Below, in pieces: positions 30,116-39,689 of a stretch of 64,000 nt of DNA (positions are counted from its first letter, which is position 1; every line of letters starts with the position of its first letter). The stretch spans positions 1 through 64,000 of the forward strand of contig NZ_CP075189.1 in NCBI RefSeq assembly GCF_020510565.1, given 5' to 3'. The translations under genes and the position numbers were made by a program. Source of the stretch: Ferribacterium limneticum (GTDB taxonomy: Bacteria > Pseudomonadota > Gammaproteobacteria > Burkholderiales > Rhodocyclaceae). The notes under the pieces are model-generated. The model saw only the letters and a list, made by a program, of their open reading frames with translations, did not search any database and was not told the DNA's origin.

Positions 30116-31375
30116 ATGTCCAGTTTGCCGCTCAATTCACTCGCTTACGCCCTGTTGCAGGCGTCCCGCATCGATACTGCCGTTTTCGGCGGGCAGAGTC
30201 TGGCCGACGGCCTGCTTGGCCGGGTCGAGCCGGAAGCCCGACCGGCCGTGCAGGAACTCGTCTACGGCAGCCTGCGCGCCTATGGGCGCGGCGATTTCTA
30301 TCTATCCAGGCTGCTCCAAAAGCCGCTGGCCAGCGACGAAGTGCGCGCCCTGTTGCTGGTTGCCATCTATCGCCTCGAAACCCGGCCGGATGCGGCGCAC
30401 ACCGTTGTTGATCAGGCCGTTTCGGCGGCCGCCGAGGTAGCTGGCGGAAATTTCAAAGCGTTGGTTAATGGTGTGTTGCGCAACTTTCTGCGTCAACAAG
30501 CGGTATTGACCGCCGAATTTGCCGCCGACCCCGTTGCATCGGCCATGCATCCGGACTGGTGGCTGGCCCAGTTGCAGGCTGCTTACCCTCAGGACTGGCC
30601 AGCCATCGTCGCCGCCGGCAATTTGCCGCCGCCGATGGGCCTGCGCGTCAATAATCGTCGCGTTTCGCGCGACGATTACATCATGAAGCTGGCGGCTGAA
30701 GGCATTCCCGCCAAACCGGTCGGCGAATGCGGGCTGGCTCTCGACAAGCCGGTGCCGGTCGACGCGTTGCCGGGTTTCGCCGACGGCTTCGTTTCGGTGC
30801 AGGACCCCGGAGCACAAATGGCTGCCACGCTGCTCGATCCAGCGCCGGGCAGCCGTGTGCTCGACGCCTGCGCCGCTCCGGGCGGCAAGACCGCGCACCT
30901 GCTCGAACGAAGCGAAATCGACCTGCTCGCCCTCGATCTGAAACCCTCCCGTTGCCGGCGCGTCGCCGAAACATTGTCGCGCCTTGGCCTGAGCGCCGAG
31001 ATTCAGGATGCCGACTGCGCCAAATTGACGAGCTGGTGGGATGGCCGGCCTTTCGACGCGGTACTCGCTGACGTCCCATGCACAGCCAGCGGCGTCGTGC
31101 GCCGCAATCCGGACGCCAAGTGGTTGCGCCGCGAGGCCGACATCGCCAGTTTTGCCACAGCGCAGGCGCGAATTCTCGATGCCTTGTGGCAGGTCGTGCG
31201 GCCGGGCGGTAAACTGCTCTACGTGACCTGCTCGGTTTTCCCGGCCGAAAACGGCGGGCAGATTTCGCGCTTCCTGGCGCGCCAGCCGCAGGCTCACCGT
31301 TGTCACGAAGAACAGCTCTTACCGACCGCTGAACACGATGGCTTTTTCTATTGCTTGCTCGAAAAGCGTGCTTGA
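30116..31375 (+). CDS. rsmB: 16S rRNA m5C967 methyltransferase RsmB
   Basis: RsmB methylates C967 of 16S rRNA using AdoMet. The 419 residues have an N-terminal NusB-like domain (about 1-140), then the methyltransferase core with the AdoMet motif CAAPGGKTAHLLE, a catalytic-type motif ADVPCTASGVVRR and the second cysteine in VTCSVFPAENGG. The start is divergent from the S1/P1 nuclease, with 34 bases between the two ATGs. The downstream gene overlaps its end, so it heads the cluster rsmB-DUF4390-ntrY-ntrX. Confidence 0.96.
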   Translation: MSSLPLNSLAYALLQASRIDTAVFGGQSLADGLLGRVEPEARPAVQELVYGSLRAYGRGDFYLSRLLQKPLASDEVRALLLVAIYRLETRPDAAHTVVDQAVSAAAEVAGGNFKALVNGVLRNFLRQQAVLTAEFAADPVASAMHPDWWLAQLQAAYPQDWPAIVAAGNLPPPMGLRVNNRRVSRDDYIMKLAAEGIPAKPVGECGLALDKPVPVDALPGFADGFVSVQDPGAQMAATLLDPAPGSRVLDACAAPGGKTAHLLERSEIDLLALDLKPSRCRRVAETLSRLGLSAEIQDADCAKLTSWWDGRPFDAVLADVPCTASGVVRRNPDAKWLRREADIASFATAQARILDALWQVVRPGGKLLYVTCSVFPAENGGQISRFLARQPQAHRCHEEQLLPTAEHDGFFYCLLEKRA

Positions 31376-31949
31376 CCCTCTGCGCCGATGGCTGCTGTTG
31401 CTGCTATTGGTGCCCGTGTTGGCGTGGACCGCAGAAATCGACATCAGCAATCCGCAGCTTTCAGCCAGCGAAGACGGTTATGTTCTCTCGGCCGATTTCA
31501 AGTTCGAATTAAATCCCCGCCTCGAAGAAGCGGTGACCAAGGGCGTCGTGCTCTATTTCGTCGCCGACTTCGAGCTGAGCAAAGCACGCTGGTACTGGCT
31601 CGATGAAAAACTGGTCAGTCGCAGCCAGACCTACCGCCTGTCCTACCACGCGCTGACCCGGCAGTACCGGCTGACCACCGGTGGCCTGCATCAGTCGTTT
31701 CAGACCTTGTCCGACGCCATGCTGGTGCTTTCCCGACTGCGCAGCTGGACCGTCATCGACAAGAACGATAAAGCAGTTCGTCCCGGCGAACCCTACGACG
31801 CATCGCTGCGCATGCGGCTCGACGTTACCCAGCTGCCGCGCCCCTTCCAGATCAGCGCACTGGGCAACAAGGACTGGAGCCTCAGTTCCGACTGGAAAAT
31901 CTGGCCTGCCAACGTCCTTCCGGCAGCGCTGCCGGCGGAGGCCAAATGA
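31338..31949 (+). CDS. DUF4390 exported protein
   Basis: The 203-residue product resembles the DUF4390 family that lies between rsmB and ntrY in many betaproteobacteria. It has a hydrophobic N-terminal signal or anchor (WLLLLLLVPVLAW) followed by a beta-rich periplasmic domain with YVLSADFKFELNPRLEEAV and RQYRLTTGGLHQSF. Start choice is uncertain: ATG 31338 overlaps rsmB by 38 bases, while GTG 31368 would give a more standard short signal-peptide n-region and an 8-base overlap. It overlaps ntrY by four bases. No function is known; linkage suggests a role with the NtrYX system. Confidence 0.85.
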   Translation: MAFSIACSKSVLDPLRRWLLLLLLVPVLAWTAEIDISNPQLSASEDGYVLSADFKFELNPRLEEAVTKGVVLYFVADFELSKARWYWLDEKLVSRSQTYRLSYHALTRQYRLTTGGLHQSFQTLSDAMLVLSRLRSWTVIDKNDKAVRPGEPYDASLRMRLDVTQLPRPFQISALGNKDWSLSSDWKIWPANVLPAALPAEAK

Positions 31950-34102
31950 AGCGTATCGTCGCGGCGGGCGGCGCTTTCGCGGCAGCCATCGGCGGCATCC
32001 TGTGGTTCTTGCTGCTGATGTCGACGGCGGCGGACACCGTGCTTTTCTCCCGCAACTATCCGCTGCTCATTGCCCTCAACGTCGCGCTGGCGCTCGGCAT
32101 GCTCGGCTTGGTCGGCTGGCAGTTGCGCACGCTGTGGCGGGATTATCAGGCCCAGGTTTTCGGTGCTCGCCTCAAGTTGCGCCTGATGCTGATGTTCGGC
32201 GTCATTGCCGTGTTGCCCGGGGCGCTCGTCTACGGCGTTTCTGTGCAGTTCGTCACCCGCTCCATCGAAAGCTGGTTCGATGTACGCGTCGAGAAGGCCC
32301 TCGAATCCGGCCTGCAACTGGGCCGCTCGGCCCTCGATTCGCTACTGCTCGATCTTGGCGAAAAGGCGCGTAGCGTGGCCGTCGAACTGTCGGACATCCA
32401 GGAGTCATCGCGCCGTTCAGCCCTGTTGCGCCTGCGCGAAGAAAAGGGCGTCCAGTCGATAGCCTTGTTCTCGGTCGGTGGCCAATTGCTGTCGAGCGCG
32501 ACTACTGAGCTGTCCAGCCTGCTCCCCGATTTGCCCAGCCAGGCCCAGTTGAAACAGGCGCGCAGCACGCAGATGGTGAGCACCATCGAAGGTGAAGGCG
32601 GCAAACTCTACCTGCGTGTGCTCGTGCCGGTCAGCGCCCGGGAAATGTTCGAGGAGCCGCGCATCCTGCAACTGACGCAGCCCGTGCCACCGGGCCTCGC
32701 CCATGATGCCGACGCCGTGCAGGGGGTTTACCGCGACTATCAGGAATTGCATCTGGCGCGTGAAGGCCTGACCCGCATTTATGCCCTGACGCTGACGCTG
32801 ACCGTGCTCGTGGCGCTCTTCGGCGCCTTTGCCCTGGCCTACGTGATGGCCCGTCGGCTGGCGGCGCCGCTCTACATTCTGGCCGAAGGCACGCAGGCCG
32901 TCGCGCAGGGCGACTTTTCTCCCCGTCAGGCCATCTACAGTGGTGACGAACTCGGCGTCCTGACCCAATCCTTTAACAGGATGACCCGCCAGCTCGATGA
33001 CGCCCGCCGCGAAACCGAGCGTCACCGGGCAGAGCTTGAATCGGCCCGCGGCTATCTCGAATCGATCCTCGCCAATCTGTCGACCGGCGTACTCGTGTTC
33101 GATCGCCATTTCGTCCTGCGCACGGTCAACGAGGGTGCCCTGACTATTTTGAACGACGACTTCATGGGCCTGGTTGGTTCTGCTGCCGAGGATTGGCCAC
33201 GCCAGCAGGCGCTCGGTACTTTCATCCGGGAGCAATTTTCTGCCACCGAGGAAGCCGAATGGCAGGCCCAGCTCGAAATGGAACGGCCGAACGGCATGCC
33301 GCAGGTGCTCCTGCTGCGCGGGTCGCGTCTGCCGGAAGCCAGTGGTGGCGGCGATGTCGTCGTATTCGACGATGTGACCCGCCTGATCGCCGCCCAGCGT
33401 AGCGCCGCCTGGGGCGAAGTGGCGCGTCGTCTGGCCCATGAAATCAAGAATCCGCTGACACCGATCCAGCTTTCTGCTGAGCGCCTGCAATTCAAGCTCG
33501 CCGACAAGCTTTCCAACGGCGACGCCGACATGCTGGCGCGCGGCACGCAGACGATCATCAACCAGGTTCAGGCCATGAAGCGCATGGTTGATGATTTCCG
33601 CGATTACGCCCGGATGCCGGCACCGGAAGTGGCCGAACTCGACCTCAACGAACTGATCGGCGAAGTGCTGGGACTCTACGAAAGCTCGTCAGCGACGATC
33701 GAAACCAGACTGGCCGCCGATCTGCCGCCCATTCTCGGCGACGCCACCCAGTTGCGACAGATCATTCACAACCTGCTGCGCAATGCCGAAGATGCGCTGG
33801 AAGGCCGTGACGGCACGTGCATCCTGATTCAGACTGAAATGGCTGGTCGCCAAGCCCGGCTGACCATCGCCGACAACGGTCCCGGCTTCCCGGTCGAGCT
33901 GTTGCCGCGCATCTTCGAACCCTATGTCACCACCAAGGCCCGTGGCACCGGCCTCGGCTTGCCCATCGTCAAAAAAATAGTCGAAGAACACCTCGGTACC
34001 ATCGAAATAAGCAATGCACCCGAGGGCGGTGCGCGGATCGATATTCGCCTGCCCCTGGTGAAAGCGGAGGAAGCCAAAAATGGCAATCATTCTGGTCGTT
34101 GA
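31946..34102 (+). CDS. ntrY: NtrY-type membrane sensor histidine kinase
   Basis: The 718-residue kinase begins with three or four membrane helices (about 8-30, 43-65, 88-108, then one near 280-303), a periplasmic stretch (about 110-280), a HAMP domain (about 305-358), a PAS-like domain (about 370-480), HisKA with the phospho-acceptor in RRLAHEIKNPLTPIQLSAER, and a HATPase domain ending GTGLGLPIVKKI. This is the standard NtrY plan. NtrYX controls nitrogen and redox or envelope responses in other proteobacteria. It overlaps ntrX by 23 bases. Confidence 0.94.
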   Translation: MKRIVAAGGAFAAAIGGILWFLLLMSTAADTVLFSRNYPLLIALNVALALGMLGLVGWQLRTLWRDYQAQVFGARLKLRLMLMFGVIAVLPGALVYGVSVQFVTRSIESWFDVRVEKALESGLQLGRSALDSLLLDLGEKARSVAVELSDIQESSRRSALLRLREEKGVQSIALFSVGGQLLSSATTELSSLLPDLPSQAQLKQARSTQMVSTIEGEGGKLYLRVLVPVSAREMFEEPRILQLTQPVPPGLAHDADAVQGVYRDYQELHLAREGLTRIYALTLTLTVLVALFGAFALAYVMARRLAAPLYILAEGTQAVAQGDFSPRQAIYSGDELGVLTQSFNRMTRQLDDARRETERHRAELESARGYLESILANLSTGVLVFDRHFVLRTVNEGALTILNDDFMGLVGSAAEDWPRQQALGTFIREQFSATEEAEWQAQLEMERPNGMPQVLLLRGSRLPEASGGGDVVVFDDVTRLIAAQRSAAWGEVARRLAHEIKNPLTPIQLSAERLQFKLADKLSNGDADMLARGTQTIINQVQAMKRMVDDFRDYARMPAPEVAELDLNELIGEVLGLYESSSATIETRLAADLPPILGDATQLRQIIHNLLRNAEDALEGRDGTCILIQTEMAGRQARLTIADNGPGFPVELLPRIFEPYVTTKARGTGLGLPIVKKIVEEHLGTIEISNAPEGGARIDIRLPLVKAEEAKNGNHSGR

Positions 34103-35345
34103 CGACGAAGTTGGTATACGCGAACTGTTGTCGGAAATTCTGATCGACGAAGGCTACGACGTGCGCGTCGCAGAAAACGCGACGGCTGCCCGCCTGATCC
34201 GCAACGAAACACGTCCGGACCTTGTGCTGCTCGACATCTGGATGCCCGACACCGACGGCATCACGCTGCTCAAGGAGTGGCACGCGGCCGGGCATCTCAA
34301 CATGCCGGTCGTCATGATGTCGGGGCATGGCACGATCGATACGGCGGTCGAGGCGACGCGCTTCGGTGCCTTCGATTTCCTCGAAAAGCCCATCGCGCTG
34401 CAAAAACTGCTTTCTACGGTTCAGAAAGCCCTCAAGCACGACAAGCCACCGGCGCGTCTGGCGCTGACGCTGGAGGCGTTCAGCCGTATTTCCTTCGTCA
34501 AGGAATTCAAGCGGCGTCTCGAGCAGGCGGCGGCCAAGTCGCCCATTTTGCTGATCAAGGGCGCCAACGGCGGGATGGCAGAAATTTGCGCCCGGACCCT
34601 GCAACCGCCGCGCGCACCATGGCTCGATCTGTCCGGCGTGAGCAGCGCGTTGACGCAGGAAATGCTCGAAAAGGTGACCGGAGGGATCCTGTTCGTGCCG
34701 GATATGGCCGGGCTCGGCAAAATGCAGCAAATGAACATGGCTTTTGCGGTCGACCGTCTGGAAAAGCTCAATTTGCAAATGATCGCCGCCACGGCGAGCA
34801 GCGCCAGCGCGCTCAGTGAAGCCGGTTGGGACAGCAAACTGCTGGCCCGCCTTGGTGAAATCTGGGTGGCCGTGCCGTCGCTGGCCGGGCATGGAGATGA
34901 GCTGCCGGAAATCGCCAGTCTGTTGCTGACCAATTTCGTCGAGCGCGGCGAGGTGCCGGCCCGTCGCTTGTCGAGCGGGGCGCTCAATGCACTGCGTACC
35001 TTGTCCTGGAAAGCCAACCCGGAATCAAGCTGGAACGATCTTTACGCGCTGGTGCGCAATCTGGCGATCACTTCCCTCGAAGAAGAGATCAGCGCCGAGG
35101 ATGTGGCTCGCGTCATGCCGGCCGACGTCGGTGGCAGCCCGGAAATTCTATCGTTGCTGCCGCTCTTCGATCAGCCCCTGCGCGAGGCGCGCGATGCCTT
35201 CGAAAAAATGTACTTCGAACATCACCTGCGTCTTGAAGGTGGCAATATGACGAAATTGGCTGAACGTTCCGGGCTGGAGCGCACCCATCTTTATCGAAAA
35301 CTGAAGCAACTGGACGTCAAGCTCGGCAAGCGCAACGAAGAATAA
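34080..35345 (+). CDS. ntrX: NtrX-like response regulator with degenerate AAA+ domain
   Basis: The 421-residue regulator has a normal receiver domain (about 1-120; phospho-acceptor D52 in VLLDIWMPD) and a C-terminal Fis-type HTH (about 375-415, NMTKLAERSGLERTHLYRKL). The middle AAA+ region (about 140-350) has lost the hallmarks of sigma-54 activators: the Walker A position reads LLIKGANGGMAE, the GAFTGA loop is absent and the Walker B position reads GGILFVPDM. It should still bind DNA and be phosphorylated, but probably cannot hydrolyse ATP or remodel sigma-54. It overlaps ntrY and is 30 bases before trkA. Confidence 0.92.
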   Translation: MAIILVVDDEVGIRELLSEILIDEGYDVRVAENATAARLIRNETRPDLVLLDIWMPDTDGITLLKEWHAAGHLNMPVVMMSGHGTIDTAVEATRFGAFDFLEKPIALQKLLSTVQKALKHDKPPARLALTLEAFSRISFVKEFKRRLEQAAAKSPILLIKGANGGMAEICARTLQPPRAPWLDLSGVSSALTQEMLEKVTGGILFVPDMAGLGKMQQMNMAFAVDRLEKLNLQMIAATASSASALSEAGWDSKLLARLGEIWVAVPSLAGHGDELPEIASLLLTNFVERGEVPARRLSSGALNALRTLSWKANPESSWNDLYALVRNLAITSLEEEISAEDVARVMPADVGGSPEILSLLPLFDQPLREARDAFEKMYFEHHLRLEGGNMTKLAERSGLERTHLYRKLKQLDVKLGKRNEE

Positions 35346-35375
35346 GCACCCGGGGGTACGGGTTAAGGGGGAGAC

Positions 35376-36809
35376 ATGAAAGTCATCATTCTCGGTGCCG
35401 GGCAGGTCGGCGCCAGCGTGGCCGAAGGGCTGGTTTCGGAAGAAAACGACATCACCGTCGTCGATAGCGACGGCGTCCGCCTGATGGCGCTGCAGGACAA
35501 GCTGGACCTGCGGACGGTGGTGGGCAATGCCGCCCATCCGTCGATATTGCGTGCGGCGGGCGCAGACGATGCAGATCTGGTCATTGCGGTGACGCAAAGC
35601 GACCAAACCAATCTGGTCGCCTGCAAACTGGCGCACAGTATTTTCAACGTGCCGACACGGATCGCCCGCCTGCGCGCGCAGGATTTTCTCGACGATCCGC
35701 AGCTGTTAACCGACGAGAATTTCGCGGTCGACCATGCGATTTGCCCGGAAATGGTGATCTCGGAATATATCCAGCGCTTGATCGAGTTTCCTGAGGCGCT
35801 ACAGGTCATGCAGTTCGCATCGGGGCGAGTCTGTCTCGTAGCGGTTAGGGCTTACGAAGGGGGCTTGCTGGTCGATAAACCGATCTGCGACATGCGCAAG
35901 CATTTGCCGCTGGGCATGGATGCACGGATCGCCGCCATTTTCCGTGACGAGCAGCCCATTTCTCCGGAAGGCGATACCCTGATCAGGGCCGGCGACGAAG
36001 TTTTCGTGCTGGCGGCGACCGAGAATATTCGGCCGGTTCTGCGCGAGTTGCGGCGCATGATGACCAGGGTGCAGCGAATTGTGATCGGCGGGGCTGGCAA
36101 TATCGGCTTGCGCGTTGCCCGGGCGCTCGAGTCCCGTTATGAAGTCAAGCTGATCGAGAATCGGCAGGATCGCGCCGAACAGGCAGCCAATTCGCTGAAG
36201 GATGCGCTGGTCCTGTTTGGCGACAGTACCGACGAGGATTTGCTGGAGCAGGAAAACATCCAGGACATGGACCTCTTCCTGGCGCTGACCAACGACGACG
36301 AAAACAACATCATGTCGGCGTCGCTGGCCAAGCGGATGGGCTGCAAGCGGGTGGTTGCCATCGTCAACCGACGGGCCTATGCCGAGATGATCCAGGGCGG
36401 TCCGATCGATATCGCCATTTCGCCGGCCCAGGTATCGATCGGCAGCCTGCTCGCCCATCTGCGCAAGGGCGACGTGGTCGCCGTGCATTCCCTGCGCCGC
36501 GGCGCAGCCGAAGCGCTGGAGATTGTCGCCCACGGCGATGCCAAGAATTCCCAGGTAGTCGGCCGACGCATTGACCAGATTGCCTTCCCTCCGGGCGTGA
36601 CCGTGGCGGCGCTGGTCCGCAATTTCGATCAGGTGGAGATGCTGCAGGTACGCGACGACGGTACCGTCGACCGGCGGGCTGGCCACGTCGTGATCGCCCA
36701 TGGCGATACCGTCATCGAGGCGGGCGATCATGTCATCGTCTTCTGCCTGTCGAAAAAACTGGTCCGCAAGATCGAAGCGCTGTTCCAGGTCAGTGTCGGG
36801 TTTCTCTGA
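35376..36809 (+). CDS. trkA: Trk potassium uptake protein TrkA
   Basis: TrkA is the peripheral NAD(H)-binding regulator of the TrkH potassium channel. The 477 residues form two repeated RCK modules, each with a Rossmann nucleotide-binding motif (ILGAGQVG near residue 5; IGGAGNIG near 233) and a following TrkA-C domain. The ATG is preceded by GGGGGAG. trkH follows after 12 bases, so trkA-trkH form one unit. Confidence 0.97.
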   Translation: MKVIILGAGQVGASVAEGLVSEENDITVVDSDGVRLMALQDKLDLRTVVGNAAHPSILRAAGADDADLVIAVTQSDQTNLVACKLAHSIFNVPTRIARLRAQDFLDDPQLLTDENFAVDHAICPEMVISEYIQRLIEFPEALQVMQFASGRVCLVAVRAYEGGLLVDKPICDMRKHLPLGMDARIAAIFRDEQPISPEGDTLIRAGDEVFVLAATENIRPVLRELRRMMTRVQRIVIGGAGNIGLRVARALESRYEVKLIENRQDRAEQAANSLKDALVLFGDSTDEDLLEQENIQDMDLFLALTNDDENNIMSASLAKRMGCKRVVAIVNRRAYAEMIQGGPIDIAISPAQVSIGSLLAHLRKGDVVAVHSLRRGAAEALEIVAHGDAKNSQVVGRRIDQIAFPPGVTVAALVRNFDQVEMLQVRDDGTVDRRAGHVVIAHGDTVIEAGDHVIVFCLSKKLVRKIEALFQVSVGFL

Positions 36810-36821
36810 GCGGAGGAAGTC

Positions 36822-38279
36822 ATGAATACCCTGCTGCCCGTACTGCACGTGATGGGGATGATGCTGCTCTTCTTCGCAGCGACCTACGTGATGCCGATTG
36901 CCAGTTCGTTGATCTACGCCGACGGCACCACCGGCGAGTTTCTCGATGCCCTGCTGGCCTGCCTGGCCTGCGGCGCCGGGCTGGTTTTTGCTACCCGGCG
37001 CTACAAGCGGGAACTGCGGCCGCGCGACGGCTTCCTGCTGGTTACGCTGGCCTGGGTGCTGATGGCGGCCATCGCCACGGTGCCGTTGATGCTGAACATC
37101 GAGAATCTGTCGTTTACCGATGCCTTCTTCGAATCGATGTCCGGCCTGACGACAACCGGGGCCACAGTGCTGACCGGTATCGAGAAACTCCCGCCGTCGG
37201 TCAATCTGTGGCGCCATGAACTCAACTGGCTGGGCGGCATGGGCATCATCGTGCTGGCCGTGGCCATCCTGCCCTTGCTCGGCGTGGGCGGCATGCAGCT
37301 GTACAAGGCGGAAACGCCGGGGCCGATGAAGGATTCGAAATTGACGCCGCGCATTGCCGGGACGGCGAAGGCATTGTGGCTGGTCTATTTCGGCATTACA
37401 GCAGCCTGCATCGCAGCGCTCAAGCTGGCCGGGATGAATTGGCTGGACGCAATCTGCCATGCCTTCGCGGCACTTTCCTTGGGTGGCTTTTCGACCTATG
37501 ACGCCAGCGTCGGGCAGTTCAATTCACCGCTGATCGAAGGCGTGCTGATCTTCTTCATGATGGTCGCCGGCATGAATTTCGCCACCCACTTCCTGGCCTG
37601 GCGCGGGCGCTCGCTGCTTTGCTACTGGCGGGATACCGAGGCCAAGGCCTTCGTTGCCCTGATTGCATCGAGCATCCTGGTCTGCTCGCTGTATCTCTGG
37701 AAAACCGACGTCTATGACGATCTCGGCGTCGCGCTGCGCCATGTCGCCTTCAATCTGGTATCGATTGCCACCGACTGTGGCTTTGCCAGCGTCGACTACG
37801 ACAAGTGGCCGATCTTTGTCCCGCTGTGGATGCTGTTCCTGTCCTGCGTCGCGGTCTCGTCCGGGTCCACAGGTGGCGGCATCAAGATGATCCGCACGCT
37901 GATCCTTACCCGGCAGGCGACGCGGGAACTGGAAAAATTGATTCATCCGAACGTCGTCAATCCGATGCGCATCGGCGGCAGCGTCATTCCCCCGACCATC
38001 GCCAATGCCGTGATGGGATTCATTTTCCTGTATGCCCTGACCGTTGGCGAACTGACTTTCTTCCTGGTCGCCAGTGGCCTCGATTTCATTTCGGCATTCA
38101 CCGCCATCATCGCCTGCATCAACAACGCCGGGCCCGGGCTGAATGTCGTCGGGCCGGCCCAGAACTATCAGGCGCTGACCGATTTCCAGACCTGGATCTG
38201 CGCGCTGGCCATGCTTGCCGGGCGCCTGGAAATTTTCTCGCTGGTCGTGCTGTTCACCCCCGCCTTCTGGCGTAAGTGA
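36822..38279 (+). CDS. trkH: Trk potassium channel subunit TrkH
   Basis: TrkH is the inner-membrane pore of the Trk system. The 485-residue protein is hydrophobic with about ten membrane helices and four selectivity-loop segments, of which SGLTTTGATVL, LGGFSTYDAS, ATDCGFASVD and INNAGPGLN are visible. SGSTGGGIKMIR precedes a later helix. Length fits. It follows trkA with a GGAGGA Shine-Dalgarno, and a terminator separates it from hemE. Confidence 0.97.
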   Translation: MNTLLPVLHVMGMMLLFFAATYVMPIASSLIYADGTTGEFLDALLACLACGAGLVFATRRYKRELRPRDGFLLVTLAWVLMAAIATVPLMLNIENLSFTDAFFESMSGLTTTGATVLTGIEKLPPSVNLWRHELNWLGGMGIIVLAVAILPLLGVGGMQLYKAETPGPMKDSKLTPRIAGTAKALWLVYFGITAACIAALKLAGMNWLDAICHAFAALSLGGFSTYDASVGQFNSPLIEGVLIFFMMVAGMNFATHFLAWRGRSLLCYWRDTEAKAFVALIASSILVCSLYLWKTDVYDDLGVALRHVAFNLVSIATDCGFASVDYDKWPIFVPLWMLFLSCVAVSSGSTGGGIKMIRTLILTRQATRELEKLIHPNVVNPMRIGGSVIPPTIANAVMGFIFLYALTVGELTFFLVASGLDFISAFTAIIACINNAGPGLNVVGPAQNYQALTDFQTWICALAMLAGRLEIFSLVVLFTPAFWRK

Positions 38280-38288
38280 CCTGAGCCG

Positions 38289-38320
38289 CGGAAAGGCGGA
38301 TAATTCCGCCTTTCCGATTT
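38289..38320 (+). terminator. Terminator after trkH
   Basis: CGGAAAGGCGGA (38289-38300) pairs perfectly with TCCGCCTTTCCG (38305-38316) around TAAT, followed by a T-rich ATTTTC. Confidence 0.8.
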
Positions 38321-38336
38321 TCTGGCGGAGTCCGAC

Positions 38337-39404
38337 GTGAGCCGACCCAAGAACGATACTTTCCTGCGCGCCCTTCTCAAAGAGCCGACCGAATACACCC
38401 CGCTGTGGCTGATGCGCCAGGCCGGACGTTACCTGCCCGAATACTGCGAAACCCGCAAACGGGCCGGCAACTTCCTGAACCTGTGCAAGTCGCCGAGCAT
38501 GGCCTGCGAGGTCACGCTGCAGCCGTTGGCTCGCTACAACCTCGACGCCGCCATCCTGTTCTCCGACATCCTGACCGTGCCGGACGCCATGGGCCTCGGC
38601 CTGTACTTCGCCGAAGGCGAGGGCCCCAAGTTCGAGCGCCCGCTGCGTGAAGAATGGGCTATCAACAACCTGACAGTGACCGATCCCTACGAACACCTCG
38701 GCTACGTCATGGATGCCGTTTCGGAAATTCGCCGCGCCCTGGATAACTCGGTGCCGCTCATCGGTTTCTCTGGCAGCCCCTACACGCTGGCTTGTTATAT
38801 GGTCGAAGGCGAGGGCTCGAGCGATTTCCGCAATATCAAGGGCATGCTCTACAACCGCCCGGACCTGCTGCACCGCATCCTGTCGGTGACGGCAGATTCC
38901 GTGATTGCCTACCTGAACGCCCAGATCGATTGTGGCGCCCAGGCCGTGATGATCTTCGACACCTGGGGCGGCTCGCTTTCCAATGCGGCCTACGAAGAGT
39001 TTTCCTTGCAATACATGCGTCGCATCGTGGCCGGCCTCAAAAAGGAAAAAGACGGCCAGCGCATTCCGAGCATCGTGTTTACCAAAAACGGCGGCCTGTG
39101 GCTGGAAAAGATCGCCGACATCGGTTGCGATGCCGTTGGCCTCGACTGGACTATCGACATCGGCGAAGCCCGCCGTCGCGTTGGCGACAAAGTGGCGCTG
39201 CAGGGGAATCTCGATCCGAATGTGCTGTTCGCGCAGCCGGAAATTGTCGCTGCCGAAGCGAAAAAAGTGCTCGACAGCTTCGGCCCGGCCAATACCGGCC
39301 ACGTTTTCAACTTGGGTCACGGCATTTCCCAATTCACTCCGCCGGATAGCGTTACCGCACTCGTCGAGACGGTGCATTCATACAGCCGCGTATTACGTAA
39401 GTAA
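38337..39404 (+). CDS. hemE: Uroporphyrinogen decarboxylase
   Basis: HemE decarboxylates uroporphyrinogen III to coproporphyrinogen III in haem synthesis. The 355 residues contain the family signature [15 protein letters not shown] near the N-terminus, the [14 protein letters not shown] segment with the catalytic Asp, [13 protein letters not shown], and the C-terminal FNLGHGI. It starts with GTG 38337 after GGAG. The AT-rich DnaA-box region follows. Confidence 0.98.
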   Translation: MSRPKNDTFLRALLKEPTEYTPLWLMRQAGRYLPEYCETRKRAGNFLNLCKSPSMACEVTLQPLARYNLDAAILFSDILTVPDAMGLGLYFAEGEGPKFERPLREEWAINNLTVTDPYEHLGYVMDAVSEIRRALDNSVPLIGFSGSPYTLACYMVEGEGSSDFRNIKGMLYNRPDLLHRILSVTADSVIAYLNAQIDCGAQAVMIFDTWGGSLSNAAYEEFSLQYMRRIVAGLKKEKDGQRIPSIVFTKNGGLWLEKIADIGCDAVGLDWTIDIGEARRRVGDKVALQGNLDPNVLFAQPEIVAAEAKKVLDSFGPANTGHVFNLGHGISQFTPPDSVTALVETVHSYSRVLRK

Positions 39405-39689
39405 TAGCTATAAATGAGGGGCAAGGCTTGACTTATGCACAGAGTTTTGCCCCTCACTAAAAATAAACTCCGAAAAACCATTGACTCAGCATTGTTTATT
39501 TAAATTATTGAATTTAAACGAATAATGATGTTGCTCAATATTTCGGCAGAGTGACGGAATCCTTACCAAACCGTTACCTGGCGCCAAAGTCAAAAAGAAA
39601 TCCACAAAGTTATCCACAGTTTTTGTGGACAACTCAAAAACCCTGGTTTTGGGTCGCAATAAATCCGAATTTTTGGAGAAATAACGGCT
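39405..39689. other. AT-rich hemE-priA region with DnaA boxes (oriC- or datA-like)
   Basis: This 285-base gap is strikingly AT-rich against its GC-rich surroundings. It has a perfect DnaA box TTATCCACA (39610-39618), a TTATGCACA that fits TTWTNCACA (39433-39441), and a one-mismatch box TGTGGACAA on the other strand (39624-39632). Between them lies an A/T block with the inverted repeat TTTAAATT (39499-39506)/AATTTAAA (39511-39518). A long-looped hairpin GAGGGGCAA/TTGCCCCTC (39416-39424/39447-39455) encloses the first box. It also must hold the priA promoter. Boxes plus an AT-rich block resemble an origin or a DnaA-titration/reactivation site. Confidence 0.6.

Noticed and set aside
34748..34762. 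GCGGTCGACCGTC in ntrX as a repeat copy
   Set aside because: Only the self-complementary GGTCGACC core matches; there is no T-rich left half.
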